Positions 27,804-37,345 are shown, counted from the first letter of the stretch. The stretch: DNA of 64,000 bases from Rhodobiaceae bacterium (GCA_020637895.1 JACKJP010000002.1:310001-374000), one strand, 5' to 3'. The notes: generated by a model from the letters alone, not told the origin. Numbers and translations are program-made.

Positions 27804-28661
27804 TCAAAGACCGTATCGCGACCACCAGCCGCGTTCTTCAAGCGCACCGATGAGCCCGGCACCGATGGAGGCTGCACCGTCGCTGTCAACGCGCGGCGCG
27901 CGGCGCAGCAGACCGAGCAAACCCATGCCGCGTTGCTGGATCAGAACCGGCTTCACCTTGTCGCCATAGCGGCGGCGGAGCGTGGAGCGCATGTCCCCGA
28001 GTTCGTCGGCAAGGCCGAGTTCCACGCCCTTCATGCCGGTCCAGAATTCGCCGGTGAAAAGCCCCTTGCCGCCATCCTTCAGCTTGTCGCCGCGACGCTC
28101 CGTCACCATCCCTGCAAAGAGGTCGTGAATATCCTTCTGGAGCGCCTTCAGCCGTTTGATTTCCTCAGGCTTTTCCGGCTGGAACGCATCGAGCATCATC
28201 TTCTTCTCGCCGGCGGTATAGACACGCCGGTCAATGCCCAGCTTCTCGATGGCCCTGTCGAAGCCGAAACCGGCGGAAATCACCCCGATGGAACCGACGA
28301 TCGAGCTTGGATCGACGACGATCTCGTCGCCCGCAAGCGCTATCATGTATCCGCCAGATGCGGCGACATCCTCTACGAAGACATGCACGGACTTGCCGTG
28401 TTCTTCGGCGAGGTCGCGCACGCGCCTGAAGATCAGATGAGACTGGACCGGCGATCCGCCCGGCGAATTGATGACGAGCGCGACGGCCGGCGCCTGTTTC
28501 ATGCTGAATGCCTTTTCCAGCGGTCCGGCGAGGGAGGCCAGCGATACGGTCTGGCGCATCGGGCTGGAGGTCGCGATCACCCCATCCATGCGAACGACGG
28601 GCAGGATCGTGATGTCGGAACGGAACCGGGCGGGAAGGAGATTTTTCAGGAAGGCGGCCAT
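27804..28661 (-). CDS. S49 family serine peptidase (SppA/SohB-like)
   Basis: A 285-residue signal-peptide-peptidase-type serine protease. The core shows VALVINSPGGSPVQSHLI near residue 67 and the nucleophile Ser in EDVAASGGYMIALAG near residue 107, followed by SIVGSIGVISAGFGF near residue 130; the Lys of the dyad probably lies in YTAGEKKMMLDAF near residue 160. There is no strong N-terminal membrane helix, so it may act from the cytoplasmic face or be tethered by a partner such as the adjacent single-helix protein. ATG 28661 is preferred over 28673. Confidence 0.9.
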   Translation of the reverse strand: MAAFLKNLLPARFRSDITILPVVRMDGVIATSSPMRQTVSLASLAGPLEKAFSMKQAPAVALVINSPGGSPVQSHLIFRRVRDLAEEHGKSVHVFVEDVAASGGYMIALAGDEIVVDPSSIVGSIGVISAGFGFDRAIEKLGIDRRVYTAGEKKMMLDAFQPEKPEEIKRLKALQKDIHDLFAGMVTERRGDKLKDGGKGLFTGEFWTGMKGVELGLADELGDMRSTLRRRYGDKVKPVLIQQRGMGLLGLLRRAPRVDSDGAASIGAGLIGALEERGWWSRYGL

Positions 28662-28747
28662 GCGGCTCCTCATTGTACGCGTTCTGGCGTGATTTCAGTC
28701 AGTTCCGTGCAAGATGGGGCCGCGCGGGGCGCACCGCAAGCATTGGC

Positions 28748-29515
28748 TCAATTCATGGAGAGGGGCGCACCGTGACGCAGGATCGATTCCGGCTCATCGA
28801 GGAAGCCGTGCCCCTCGCCGGCGTGAAGGACGAGCGGAGCCAGAATTTGCAGCGGCGCACGCGATCCCTTGACGCCGCTCACCAGAATGCGCGTTGCGGG
28901 CAATCCGGCGCGCGGGTGTACCGGTTTTACGCGCAGCGAGCCGAAACGGCCGGCGAGCGCGCCCAGAACGCTGCCCAGCGCATCGGCTCGATGGATCAGC
29001 GTGAATGTTCCCGCTGGCTTGAGGATCGCTGCGGCGAAGCGGGACCAGGAATCCAGCATGCCCGGTCCCGCAGCATGTGCCCGCGCGCGATTTGCCAGTG
29101 GCGAGACGCGCGCCTTGCCGATTTCCTCAAATGGCGGATTGGCGATGACGTGGTCCGCTGCGGGACGAGCAAAGCCACAGGCCGAGGCCGCGCCCCGCGC
29201 CGTCAGGTCTTGCAGGACCACACGGGCGCGCTCCTCAAGACCGTTGAGGGCAATGTTTTCGCGTGCGAGCGCGGCAGCTTCCGCATCGATCTCAATCAGC
29301 GTGGCACGCGCTCCACCAACGCGGGCAAGCACGCAAAGACCGGCCACGCCGGTCGCCGCGCCGAGGTCGACAATGAGATCGCCGGATGCGGCCGCACAGG
29401 CTGCTCCCAGAAGGACGGCGTCGATACCCGAACGATGCCCGCGTTGCGGCTGGCGGATCGAGAGGCGGCCGCCGAGAAACGCGTCTTCACTGATTGCAAT
29501 GGCGTCAGACGACAT
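28748..29515 (-). CDS. methyltransferase, tRNA1(Val) N6-adenine (TrmN6)-like
   Basis: A 255-residue SAM-dependent methyltransferase. The SAM-binding motif I is VDLGAATGVAGLCVLAR near residue 50, preceded by the TrmN6-type HRSGIDAVLLGAA near residue 27, and the amino-methylase motif IV is NPPFEE near residue 125, which points to methylation of an exocyclic adenine nitrogen in tRNA or rRNA. It overlaps the DUF2007 gene start region by 11 bases, so the two are translated together. The exact target is not determined by the sequence. Confidence 0.85.
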   Translation of the reverse strand: MSSDAIAISEDAFLGGRLSIRQPQRGHRSGIDAVLLGAACAAASGDLIVDLGAATGVAGLCVLARVGGARATLIEIDAEAAALARENIALNGLEERARVVLQDLTARGAASACGFARPAADHVIANPPFEEIGKARVSPLANRARAHAAGPGMLDSWSRFAAAILKPAGTFTLIHRADALGSVLGALAGRFGSLRVKPVHPRAGLPATRILVSGVKGSRAPLQILAPLVLHAGEGHGFLDEPESILRHGAPLSMN

Positions 29516-29720
29516 CGTCGATGCCGGCATCGCGCAGGATTGTCCGGGCCTCTTCGGCGCGATCGCGATCGGCCATCAGCCGGCGCGGCAGGACGCCGAG
29601 TGAGCCCTCAAGGATGCTCATGTTCTGATCGGCCAGAAAATGGACGATGCCGGCCTCCGACAAAAGCGACTGGGCCAGCGAGAGCTCGACGAAATTGTTG
29701 CTGCGCATGATCTCAATCAT
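29505..29720 (-). CDS. DUF2007 domain protein
   Basis: A 71-residue protein of the DUF2007 family (putative signal-transducing, PII-like fold). It starts MIEIMRSNNFVELSLAQSLL and has the family-typical LLSEAGIVHFLADQNMS and a C-terminal RAEEARTIL helix. The start at 29720 is preferred to 29738 from family length. The 11-base overlap with the methyltransferase gene suggests coupling. The gene is divergent from the polyprenyl synthase gene, with a 98-base promoter gap. Confidence 0.85.
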   Translation of the reverse strand: MIEIMRSNNFVELSLAQSLLSEAGIVHFLADQNMSILEGSLGVLPRRLMADRDRAEEARTILRDAGIDDVV

Positions 29721-29818
29721 GGCGCCATTCCGTCGCATGCGGCAAAGCCTTCGCAGGCTTGCCCGGGGCGCCTGCCGCTCCTATTGTCGCCGCTAGCCGG
29801 AACCGGAGAGACCTGAAA

Positions 29819-30835
29819 TTGGCTGTCGTCATATCGTTCGAGAATCCTGCCAGTGCCGAAAGGGGGCTCAAGCCCCTCAGCGACATCGTCGCGCCCGGCA
29901 TGGCAAGGGTCAATTCCCTCATTCTCGAAAAGGCCGGTTCCGATGTCGACCTCATACCCGAACTGGCCAAGCACCTGATCGATTCAGGCGGCAAGCGCCT
30001 GCGCCCGATGCTGACAATCGCCGCCGCCGAGATGTGCGGCTATCCGGGCGAAGGCCATGTCAAGCTCGCGGCCAGCGTCGAATTCATGCATACAGCGACG
30101 CTGCTGCACGATGACGTCGTCGATGAAAGTGACCTGCGGCGCGGCAAGCCTTCCGCGCGCATGGTCTGGGGCAACCAGGCCAGCGTTCTGGTTGGCGACT
30201 TCCTGCTCGGCCAGGCTTTCCAGATGATGGTCGAGGTCGGCTCCCTCGATGCCCTTGGCGTCCTTTCTCAGGCGGCCTCCATCATCGCAGAAGGCGAGGT
30301 GATGCAGCTGACCACGGCGCAGAATCTCGCAACCACCGAGGATGAATATCTTGCCGTCATCCGCGCGAAGACGGCAGCGTTGTTCTCGGCGGCATCCGAA
30401 GTCGGCCCGATCGTCGCCGGCAAGGGCGCGGAAGAGCGCGCCGCCATGCGGTCGTTCGGTACCAATCTCGGCCTCGCCTTCCAGCTGATCGACGACGCGC
30501 TCGATTATTCGGGCAAGCAGAAGCAGTTGGGAAAGAGGGTCGGCGACGACCTGCGCGAAGGCAAGGTCACCATGCCGGTCCTGCTCGCCTACCGGCGCGG
30601 CAATCAGGACGAACGGGCGTTCTGGAAGCGCACGCTGGTGGAGCGCGACGTCACCGACGAGGACCTCGATGGCGCCATTTCGATCCTCCGCCGTCACAAG
30701 GCCATCGACGATACGGTCGAACGCGCCCGGCACTATGGCGCCATAGCCGCCGATGCGCTGGCCATCTTCCCTGAAGGTCCGCACCGCGCGGCGCTGCTCG
30801 ACGCCGTCGCCTTCTGCGTCAGCCGCGTTCACTGA
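29819..30835 (+). CDS. polyprenyl (octaprenyl/decaprenyl) diphosphate synthase
   Basis: Makes the long isoprenoid side chain of ubiquinone by adding isopentenyl diphosphate units. The 338-residue protein has the first Asp-rich motif in LLHDDVVDES near residue 96, GGKRLRPML near residue 60 and the second Asp-rich motif in FQLIDDALDYSG near residue 222. No ATG suits the N-terminus; a TTG at 29819 (AVVISFENP) follows GGAGAG at good spacing and matches rhizobial relatives, so I chose it. The last 17 bases overlap the 3' end of convergent ispE, another isoprenoid gene. Chain length (C40 or C50) cannot be told from sequence by eye. Confidence 0.92.
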   Translation: MAVVISFENPASAERGLKPLSDIVAPGMARVNSLILEKAGSDVDLIPELAKHLIDSGGKRLRPMLTIAAAEMCGYPGEGHVKLAASVEFMHTATLLHDDVVDESDLRRGKPSARMVWGNQASVLVGDFLLGQAFQMMVEVGSLDALGVLSQAASIIAEGEVMQLTTAQNLATTEDEYLAVIRAKTAALFSAASEVGPIVAGKGAEERAAMRSFGTNLGLAFQLIDDALDYSGKQKQLGKRVGDDLREGKVTMPVLLAYRRGNQDERAFWKRTLVERDVTDEDLDGAISILRRHKAIDDTVERARHYGAIAADALAIFPEGPHRAALLDAVAFCVSRVH

Positions 30836-31706
30836 GCCCCGAAAGAAGCGCCGGCCGGCACCACCAGCCCGGCCTTGCGGATAAAATTCTTTCGACTGCG
30901 CTCGCGGCGCTGTCCACGTCGGCGAAAAGACCGAAGCATGTCGCCCCCGAACCTGTCATACGCGCCAGAAAACAGCCATCCAGACCGCGCAGTGCTCCGA
31001 TGACATCGCCGATCTTCGGCGCGATACGTCTTGCCGGGCCTTCAAGGTCGTTTCTTGTTCCGGCGAGCCAGGAAAGCAACGCGGCTGAATCGGCAAGGTC
31101 GGGCATGGGCGGGAGCGGTGCATTGTCCCTGCGTTGCAAAGCACGAAAAACATCCGGCGTGGAGACGGAAGTCCCCGGATTGACGAGGACCGCATGAAGC
31201 GGCGGCATATTGTCGATGAAGGAAAGGCGCTCGCCGCGCCCGCGCGCAATCGCCGGCCGCGAAGCCATGCACATGGGAACGTCCGCGCCAAGCTGGCGGG
31301 CTGAATCGAGGATCGCCGGGTTGTCGGGAGAAAGTCCCGAAAGCCGCGTGAGCGCCCTGATCGCCGCGGCCGCATCCGCAGAGCCGCCCCCCATGCCCGA
31401 TGCCACGGGCAGGTTCTTTTCAAGCGCGATTGCAAGCGGCGGCATGTCGGCAAGCTGCCGCATGGCCCTGAGGGCGGCAAAGACAAGATTGCCACCACCG
31501 GCCGGCACCTGCGCGGCGAAGTGTCCGGTAACACTGAATGCGTCGCCCGCGGCGTCGTTCCCGACGATGCTCAGCCTGTCGCCGACATCGGCGAAGACGA
31601 CCAGCGTTTCCAGTTCGTGATAGCCGTCGGCGTTCTGACCGATAACGTGAAGAGCGAGGTTGATCTTTGCCGGCGCAAATTCGCTGGCGGAAATCTTACC
31701 CGCCAT
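30819..31706 (-). CDS. ispE: 4-(cytidine 5'-diphospho)-2-C-methyl-D-erythritol kinase
   Basis: GHMP kinase that phosphorylates CDP-methylerythritol in the MEP isoprenoid pathway. The 295-residue protein has the substrate loop FAPAKINLALHVIG near residue 9 and the ATP-binding glycine-rich motif PVASGMGGGSADAAAAI near residue 98, with TGSGATCFGLFAD near residue 260. The frame is open 53 codons further upstream, but that part is antisense-like and lies over the TPR gene, so I place the start at ATG 31706, overlapping the TPR stop by 11 bases. ispH is also in this window, 21 kb away. Confidence 0.95.
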   Translation of the reverse strand: MAGKISASEFAPAKINLALHVIGQNADGYHELETLVVFADVGDRLSIVGNDAAGDAFSVTGHFAAQVPAGGGNLVFAALRAMRQLADMPPLAIALEKNLPVASGMGGGSADAAAAIRALTRLSGLSPDNPAILDSARQLGADVPMCMASRPAIARGRGERLSFIDNMPPLHAVLVNPGTSVSTPDVFRALQRRDNAPLPPMPDLADSAALLSWLAGTRNDLEGPARRIAPKIGDVIGALRGLDGCFLARMTGSGATCFGLFADVDSAASAVERILSARPGWWCRPALLSGLSERG

Positions 31707-33432
31707 CGCCGTTCTTGGCCGCGCGCGTCGCGCCAGGATCGTCAGGCAGACCGGATTCGATCTTCTTGAGGATGGTCGCCAGCGTATCGGCGTCGGGGTC
31801 GAGATCGCGGGCGTGGTTCCACTGGAACCGCGCCTCGAACTTCCTTCCGGCCCGCCAATAGGCATCGCCGAGATGGTCGTTCAGGATCGCATCCTGCGGG
31901 CGCAGCTGTACCGCCCGTTCCAGCTGCGTCACCGCCTCTTCCCAGCGCCCGAGCTTGTAATAGGCCCAGCCGAGGCTGTCGACGATATATCCGTCATTGG
32001 GGCGCAGTTCGACGGCCTTCTCGATCATCTTGAGCGCCTTGTCGAGATGCAGCCCCTGATCGACCCACGAATATCCGAGATAGTTCAGGACAAACGGATG
32101 GTCCGGCTCGAGCTCGAGCGCCTTTTGCAGATCGGCCTCGGCCTTTGGCCATTCCTTGGCGCGCTCGTAGGACATGCCGCGGAAATAGAACAGGACCCAG
32201 TCGCTGCGATCGATCGGCGCGGCGCGGTCGATGGCAGTCGAGTATGCGACGGCAGCCTCGCCGAACCGCTCCGCATCGCGCAGGATATCGCCAAGGGCGA
32301 CGGCCGCGTCGCGCTTGGCAGGTTCGGCCGCGGACAGTTTCTTGAGCGCATCCACCGCTTCGTCGGTACGGTCGAGATCGGCTAGATCCCTCGCACGGGC
32401 GATAGCGACGCTGTAGGCAAGCGGGGATGACGGCGGCACGCGGTCGTAGACCTCGATCGCGCGCTCATAATTGCCGCTGCCTTCTATGTAGTTGGCAAGT
32501 GCAATCAGCGCGAGCGGAAATTCCGGCTTCAGCATCATGGCCAACTGCAAATAGATCGTACCGAAACCGTCGGCGGCATCCTGCCCGAGCGCCGCGCCAA
32601 GGCCATAATAGACCTCGGCCGCGCCGTCCTGCGCAGTCAGGATATCGCCCTGCGGCACGCGGCCCTCGGCGATCGACGCCATCTCCTGTTCGATCAGCGG
32701 ATGGCCGGGAAGCGCAGCGTTGAATTCACCGAGCATCTTCCTGGCCTCATCGGCCTTTCCGTTGGCCATGAGGACACGGGCATAGGCTTGCGTGACACGC
32801 AGCACCTTGTTGTCGGGGTCGTAAGCCTTGGCGTATTGCGCTTCGGCCTTCTGGCGATCGCCCAGCGTCTCGGCAATCAGCCCCGCATGATAGGCCTTGA
32901 GCTTCGCGATTTCCGCCGAACCGTTCTCGGCGATCGCATCGATCGCGGACGCAGCACCCTTCGCATCGCGCGCACCCGCGAAGGTCCAGGCGTTGATCAG
33001 ACCGGCCGTGAGATCGGTCAGCGGCGTGCCCGCCGTTTCTGCCAGATGCTTGCGCGCCTCGGCATACTGGCGGCTGCGCAGCGCGCGCGTTGCAAGGATG
33101 ACCCGGGCCAGCTTGTTGGACTGGTCGGTCTTGATCATCCGGTCGGCGAGCTGGACCGCCTGATTTTCATGGCCGGCCTCGATTTCGAGGCGAAGCGTTT
33201 CATCGTAAAGCGCGTTGCCGTCGTCGAGCGACAGGGCGCTTCGGAAGAATGTCGCGGCCGCTACCGTATCGTTGACGCTATAGGCCAGACGACCGGCGAG
33301 ATAGTTGCCGGAAAAGGTACGTCCGACGAGAGGCTCGGCGGATTCTTCGGCCCATGCCGGGTGCAGGGTCAACGGCCCGGCCAGAAAGATGAATGCAGCC
33401 AGGGCCGAACGGCTAAGGACAGATTTCCGCAT
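31696..33432 (-). CDS. exported tetratricopeptide repeat protein
   Basis: A 578-residue protein with a signal peptide (MRKSVLSRSALAAFIFLAGPLTLHPAWA, cleavage near residue 28) followed by TPR units through most of its length. The clearest repeats are near the C-terminus, for example ALELEPDHPFVLNYLGYSW and AVELRPNDGYIVDSLGWAYY and AVQLRPQDAILNDHLGDAYW. TPR proteins of this type act as periplasmic scaffolds, but no partner is evident. The gene is downstream of the ETF-QO gene on the same strand and overlaps ispE by 11 bases, an arrangement conserved in Rhizobiales as far as I recall. Confidence 0.88.
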   Translation of the reverse strand: MRKSVLSRSALAAFIFLAGPLTLHPAWAEESAEPLVGRTFSGNYLAGRLAYSVNDTVAAATFFRSALSLDDGNALYDETLRLEIEAGHENQAVQLADRMIKTDQSNKLARVILATRALRSRQYAEARKHLAETAGTPLTDLTAGLINAWTFAGARDAKGAASAIDAIAENGSAEIAKLKAYHAGLIAETLGDRQKAEAQYAKAYDPDNKVLRVTQAYARVLMANGKADEARKMLGEFNAALPGHPLIEQEMASIAEGRVPQGDILTAQDGAAEVYYGLGAALGQDAADGFGTIYLQLAMMLKPEFPLALIALANYIEGSGNYERAIEVYDRVPPSSPLAYSVAIARARDLADLDRTDEAVDALKKLSAAEPAKRDAAVALGDILRDAERFGEAAVAYSTAIDRAAPIDRSDWVLFYFRGMSYERAKEWPKAEADLQKALELEPDHPFVLNYLGYSWVDQGLHLDKALKMIEKAVELRPNDGYIVDSLGWAYYKLGRWEEAVTQLERAVQLRPQDAILNDHLGDAYWRAGRKFEARFQWNHARDLDPDADTLATILKKIESGLPDDPGATRAAKNGDGG

Positions 33433-33560
33433 AGAGATCGACAGTCTCCCCAAACAAGGTCCCCGCGGGTGCCTCGAAGCCGAAGCACCATTGCGGGCAA
33501 CTAGAGCCGCGAAGCATGGCCCAATTGGGGCGGTGCCGCAACAGCCGTCGCGGCAGCCGC

Positions 33561-35237
33561 CTACATGTTCGGATAGTTCGGACCGCCGCCGCCCTCAGGC
33601 ACCGTCCAGTTGATATTCTGGTTCGGGTCCTTGATGTCGCATGTCTTGCAGTGGACGCAGTTCTGGGCATTGATGACGAACTTCGGGTCGCCCTCTTCCG
33701 CGCCGACCCACTCATAGACGCCGGCCGGGCAGTATCGGCTCGACGGGCCGGCATAGACTTCCCATTCCGACTTTTCCTGAAGCGCCATGTCCTTGACCTT
33801 GAGATGGACCGGCTGGTCTTCCTCATGATTGGTGTTGGACAGGAATACCGACGACAGCTTGTCGAAGGTCAGGACGCCATCGGGCTTGGGGTAGTCGATC
33901 TTCTTTTGCGATTTTGCCGGCTTCAGCGCCGCAAAATCCGGCTTGTCGTGCTTCAAGGTGCCGAACAGCGAAAAGCCGAGCGTGTTGGTCCACATGTCCA
34001 GACCGCCGAGAACAACGCCGGCGAGTGTGCCGAATTTCGACCACAAGGGCTTCACGTTCCGGACCTTCTTCAGGTCCTTGCCGATTTCCGAAGCGCGCCA
34101 CGCATCGTCGAGCCCCATCAGCTCGTCATGCGAACGACCTTCGGCCAGTGCCGCAGCGACATGTTCGGCCGTCAGCATGCCCGAGAGCACCGCGTTGTGG
34201 CTGCCCTTGATGCGCGGCACGTTGACGAAGCCGGCAGAGCACCCGATCAGCGCGCCGCCCGGGAAAGTGACCTTGGGAACGGACTGCCAGCCGCCTTCGG
34301 TAATCGCACGGCCGCCGTAGGAAAGACGCTTGCCGCCGGCGAAGGTATCGCGGATGTCGGGATGCATCTTGAAGCGCTGGAATTCCTGGAAGGGCGAAAG
34401 CCAGGGGTTCTTGTAATTGAGATGGACGACGAAGCCGACGACCACCTGGTTGTCCTCAAGGTGATAGAGGAACGAGCCGCCGCCGGTTGAATTGTCGAGC
34501 GGCCAGCCGAATGAATGCTGGACGAGACCGGGCTGGTGCTTTGAGGGATCGACTTGCCAGAGTTCCTTGATGCCGAGACCGAATTTCTGCGGCGAGCGGC
34601 CTTCGGACAGGTTGAACTTCTCGATCAGCATCTTTGCCAGCGAACCGCGCACGCCTTCGCCGATCAGCGTGTATTTGGCGCGCAGTTCCATGCCGCGCAT
34701 GTAACCGTCCTTGTGATCGCCGGTCTTGCCCACGCCCATGTCGCCGGTGGCAACGCCGAGGACCGCGCCATTGTCGTCATAGAGAATTTCAGCCGCGGCG
34801 AAGCCCGGATAGATTTCGACGCCAAGCGCTTCAGCCTTTTCCGCCAGCCAGCGGCAGACATTGCCAAGGCTTACGACATAATTGCCGTGATTGTTCATCA
34901 GCGGCGGCATTGCGAAATTGGGAAGACGGATCGAACCGGACTCGCCGAGATAGAGGAACTTGTCGACCTTCACCTCGGTCTTGAAGGGATGGCCTTCCTC
35001 CTCGCGCCAACCCGGCAGCAGACGGTCGACGCCGATCGGATCGACGACCGCACCGGAAAGGATGTGCGCGCCGACTTCCGATCCCTTTTCGAGAACGACG
35101 ACGGAGATGTCCTCTCCCTTTTCAGCCGCCAGCTGTTTCAGCCTGATCGCAGCCGAAAGGCCCGCAGGACCAGCGCCGACGATAACGACGTCGAATTCCA
35201 TCTGTTCGCGTTCGGGAAGGGCGTTTTCTTCACTCAT
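33561..35237 (-). CDS. electron transfer flavoprotein-ubiquinone oxidoreductase
   Basis: Membrane-associated FAD/4Fe-4S enzyme that passes electrons from reduced ETF to ubiquinone. The 558-residue protein starts with FDVVIVGAGPAGLSAAIRL near residue 14 (FAD), has GCSAGFVNVPRIKGSHNA near residue 330, and ends with the cluster-binding region CPAGVYEW and NAQNCVHCKTCDIKDPNQN near residue 530, where the four Cys ligands are visible. The frame is open far upstream, but the ATG at 35237 follows GAGGAA and fits the family. ETF subunits are not encoded in the window; GlcD-like flavoproteins or acyl-CoA dehydrogenases elsewhere are likely electron donors. Confidence 0.95.
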   Translation of the reverse strand: MSEENALPEREQMEFDVVIVGAGPAGLSAAIRLKQLAAEKGEDISVVVLEKGSEVGAHILSGAVVDPIGVDRLLPGWREEEGHPFKTEVKVDKFLYLGESGSIRLPNFAMPPLMNNHGNYVVSLGNVCRWLAEKAEALGVEIYPGFAAAEILYDDNGAVLGVATGDMGVGKTGDHKDGYMRGMELRAKYTLIGEGVRGSLAKMLIEKFNLSEGRSPQKFGLGIKELWQVDPSKHQPGLVQHSFGWPLDNSTGGGSFLYHLEDNQVVVGFVVHLNYKNPWLSPFQEFQRFKMHPDIRDTFAGGKRLSYGGRAITEGGWQSVPKVTFPGGALIGCSAGFVNVPRIKGSHNAVLSGMLTAEHVAAALAEGRSHDELMGLDDAWRASEIGKDLKKVRNVKPLWSKFGTLAGVVLGGLDMWTNTLGFSLFGTLKHDKPDFAALKPAKSQKKIDYPKPDGVLTFDKLSSVFLSNTNHEEDQPVHLKVKDMALQEKSEWEVYAGPSSRYCPAGVYEWVGAEEGDPKFVINAQNCVHCKTCDIKDPNQNINWTVPEGGGGPNYPNM

Positions 35238-35300
35238 TGTCTGTTTCCTCGGCCGTGTCGCGGTCGAAACCGTAAATGCAGCTAACCATTTCTGCCTTGG

Positions 35301-35329
35301 GCTATAAAATAGATTCAGCAAAAGAGCAA
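35301..35329 (-). promoter_or_regulatory. candidate promoter of the ETF-QO gene
   Basis: Read on the minus strand, TTGCTC and TATAGC are separated by 17 bases, ending 64 bases before the ATG at 35237. It fits the rhizobial housekeeping pattern CTTGAC-N17-CTATAT in part. No similar element was found for the divergent glycosylase gene. Confidence 0.4.
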
Positions 35330-35437
35330 AACTGTTGCAACGATCCGTTCCCGGCCTCGCATCGCTGGACGCCCGCTGGTCGCCATGCGACATTTCCAGC
35401 GCGATGTCCGGGACGATCTGAACGGCGATACCTAAAC

Positions 35438-36196
35438 ATGAACCGCAGCCAGGCCTATGCCGCACTCCTGCAATGGCAGGCCGAAGCCGGCGCCGATGAG
35501 GCGATCGGCGAGGTCGCGTTCGACCGCCGCGCGGAGATGGCTGCGCCGAAGAATGCGCCGTCGAGCCCGGCGCTCGCACCCGCCGCCGCGCCGGCCGACG
35601 TCGATGCCATTGCCGCGGGGGCAGGTTCCATCGAGGAACTTGCCGCCATCCTGGAGACCTTTGACGGCTGCGCGCTGAAAAAGACCGCAAGCCGGCTTTG
35701 CCTGGGTGACGGCGTTACAACGGCCAGGCTGATGCTTGTCGGCGAAGGACCGGGTCGCGAGGAAGATCTTCAGGGCAAGCCCTTTGTCGGGCGGGCCGGT
35801 CAGCTGCTCGACCGGATGCTCAATGCGATCGGCCATGATCGAACATCGGTCTACATCACCAACTGCGTTTTCTGGCGTCCGCCGGGAAACCGCACGCCGA
35901 CGCCAGAAGAAACCGCCGTCTGCCGCCCCTTCCTCGACCGTCAGATCGAGATCGTCGCGCCTGATGTCATCATCATGCTCGGCGCCGTCGCGGCGCAGAC
36001 GCTGACCGGCCGCAAGGAAGGCATCACGAAGCTGCGAGGACGCTGGTTCGACATCGATGTGGGCGGGCGGCAAATTCCGGCGCTCGCGGCGTTGCATCCG
36101 GCCTATCTGCTGCGTCAGCCGGGTCAGAAGAAGTTTGCATGGCGCGACATGCTCGCGGCGCAGCGCAAGCTTGAAGAGAAAGCGGGAAGCGCATGA
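35438..36196 (+). CDS. uracil-DNA glycosylase, family 4 type
   Basis: A 252-residue base-excision-repair enzyme. The active-site motif A GEGPGREEDLQGKPFVGRAG is near residue 100, the uracil-pocket NCVFWRPPGNRTPTPEE near residue 140 and the motif B HPAYLLRQPGQKK near residue 220. The Cys residues in FDGCALKKTASRLCLG near residue 75, with Cys near NCVFW and in AVCRPFL, are the likely 4Fe-4S ligands. The first 60 residues are an extension with Ala/Pro-rich linker. The start MNRSQAY is used because the upstream open frame is not family-like. Its stop overlaps moaB by 4 bases. Confidence 0.92.
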   Translation: MNRSQAYAALLQWQAEAGADEAIGEVAFDRRAEMAAPKNAPSSPALAPAAAPADVDAIAAGAGSIEELAAILETFDGCALKKTASRLCLGDGVTTARLMLVGEGPGREEDLQGKPFVGRAGQLLDRMLNAIGHDRTSVYITNCVFWRPPGNRTPTPEETAVCRPFLDRQIEIVAPDVIIMLGAVAAQTLTGRKEGITKLRGRWFDIDVGGRQIPALAALHPAYLLRQPGQKKFAWRDMLAAQRKLEEKAGSA

Positions 36197-36741
36197 ACCG
36201 GGTGGACGAAACGCGGACCTTCATACCGGTTCGTATTGCCGTGCTGACGGTTTCCGATACGCGTTCGCTGGAGGAAGACCGCTCGGGCGACACGCTCGCA
36301 GGCCGCATTGCGGAGGCCGGTCATCACCTTGTCGACCGCCGTGTCTGCCGCGACGAGACGGCCGAGATCAGATCGATCGTGAAGGAATGGATAGCGAACG
36401 CCGAAATCGATGTCGTCATCACCACCGGCGGCACCGGCTTTACCGGCCGCGACGTGACGCCGGAGGCAGTCGAGCCGCTGTTCGAAAAACGCATGGACGG
36501 CTTCTCGGTCGTGTTTCACATGCTGTCGCGCGACAAGATCGGCACATCGACGATTCAAAGCCGTGCGACCGCTGGTGTCGCCGGCGCAACCTATATCTTC
36601 GTGCTTCCGGGTTCACCGGGCGCCTGCAAGGACGCCTGGGACGGCATCCTGCAAGCCCAGCTCGATTACCGGCATCGACCATGCAATTTCGTGGAGATCA
36701 TGCCGCGCCTCGACGAGCATCTCAAACGCGGCGGCAAGTGA
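36193..36741 (+). CDS. moaB: molybdenum cofactor biosynthesis protein B
   Basis: A 182-residue MoaB/MogA-type protein that adenylylates molybdopterin. The motif DVVITTGGTGFTGRDVTPEA near residue 75 and the late PGSPGACKDAWDG near residue 142 are typical, as is RIAVLTVSDTRSLEEDRSG near residue 16. It is coupled by a 4-base overlap to the uracil-DNA glycosylase gene. No molybdoenzyme genes are close. The convergent glycosyltransferase gene ends 2 bases beyond its stop. Confidence 0.94.
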   Translation: MNRVDETRTFIPVRIAVLTVSDTRSLEEDRSGDTLAGRIAEAGHHLVDRRVCRDETAEIRSIVKEWIANAEIDVVITTGGTGFTGRDVTPEAVEPLFEKRMDGFSVVFHMLSRDKIGTSTIQSRATAGVAGATYIFVLPGSPGACKDAWDGILQAQLDYRHRPCNFVEIMPRLDEHLKRGGK

Positions 36742-36742
36742 G

Positions 36743-37345
36743 CTAGCCGAATGCGCGCCGCCATCTTCTGAAGGCCGGCAGGTCGTCGACATCCTCCAGC
36801 ATGCGCATCTCGCCGACACTGAGGCCGGCAAGGCGCGACCTCGTATCCGCGTAGGCCTGATCGCTCGACATGCGAACCCCGCCGAATATCTGCTGGATGC
36901 GCGGAAAGCGTTTCAGGCCGATGAGCCAATAGCCGCCATCGGGCGATGGACCGATGACCGCATCGCACGCGCCAAGCAACCGGAAAGCGCGTTCGATATC
37001 CGCGCGCCTGATGCCCGGGATATCGCTACCGACAACCACGACAGGGCCAGGCGGCAGGAGGTCGAACTGACGCTGCATCCTTGCGCCGAGATCGCCCGGC
37101 CCCTGCGGGACGACGACCAGATCCAGACGGCCGATCGGCAGCGCGCCGACATGGGCGTTATCGGGCGTCACGGCAAGGATGGTTCGCCAGCGCGGCGAAG
37201 CCAGTTCCTTTACCTGTCCTGCAAGATTGGCCCGATAGAACCTCAGCGCCTCGGCCGCGCCAACGGCTCTGGCGAGCCGTGTCTTGACACGCCCCATAAC
37301 CGGCTCGCGGGCCATGATGACGAGTGACGGTTTCAGATCAGCCAT
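36743..37345 (-). CDS. TIGR04282 family glycosyltransferase-like protein (DUF2064)
   Basis: A 200-residue GT-A-like nucleotidyltransferase/glycosyltransferase of a family linked by name to arsenosugar biosynthesis. Visible are the start LVIMAREPVMGRVKTRLA near residue 8, the metal-binding-like VVVGSDIPGIRRADI near residue 104 and GPSPDGGYWLIGL near residue 131. It overlaps the second glycosyltransferase gene by 8 bases, a pair often kept together. No arsenic methylase or radical SAM arsenosugar synthase gene is adjacent, so the name should not be taken as proof of an arsenic role. Confidence 0.85.
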   Translation of the reverse strand: MADLKPSLVIMAREPVMGRVKTRLARAVGAAEALRFYRANLAGQVKELASPRWRTILAVTPDNAHVGALPIGRLDLVVVPQGPGDLGARMQRQFDLLPPGPVVVVGSDIPGIRRADIERAFRLLGACDAVIGPSPDGGYWLIGLKRFPRIQQIFGGVRMSSDQAYADTRSRLAGLSVGEMRMLEDVDDLPAFRRWRRAFG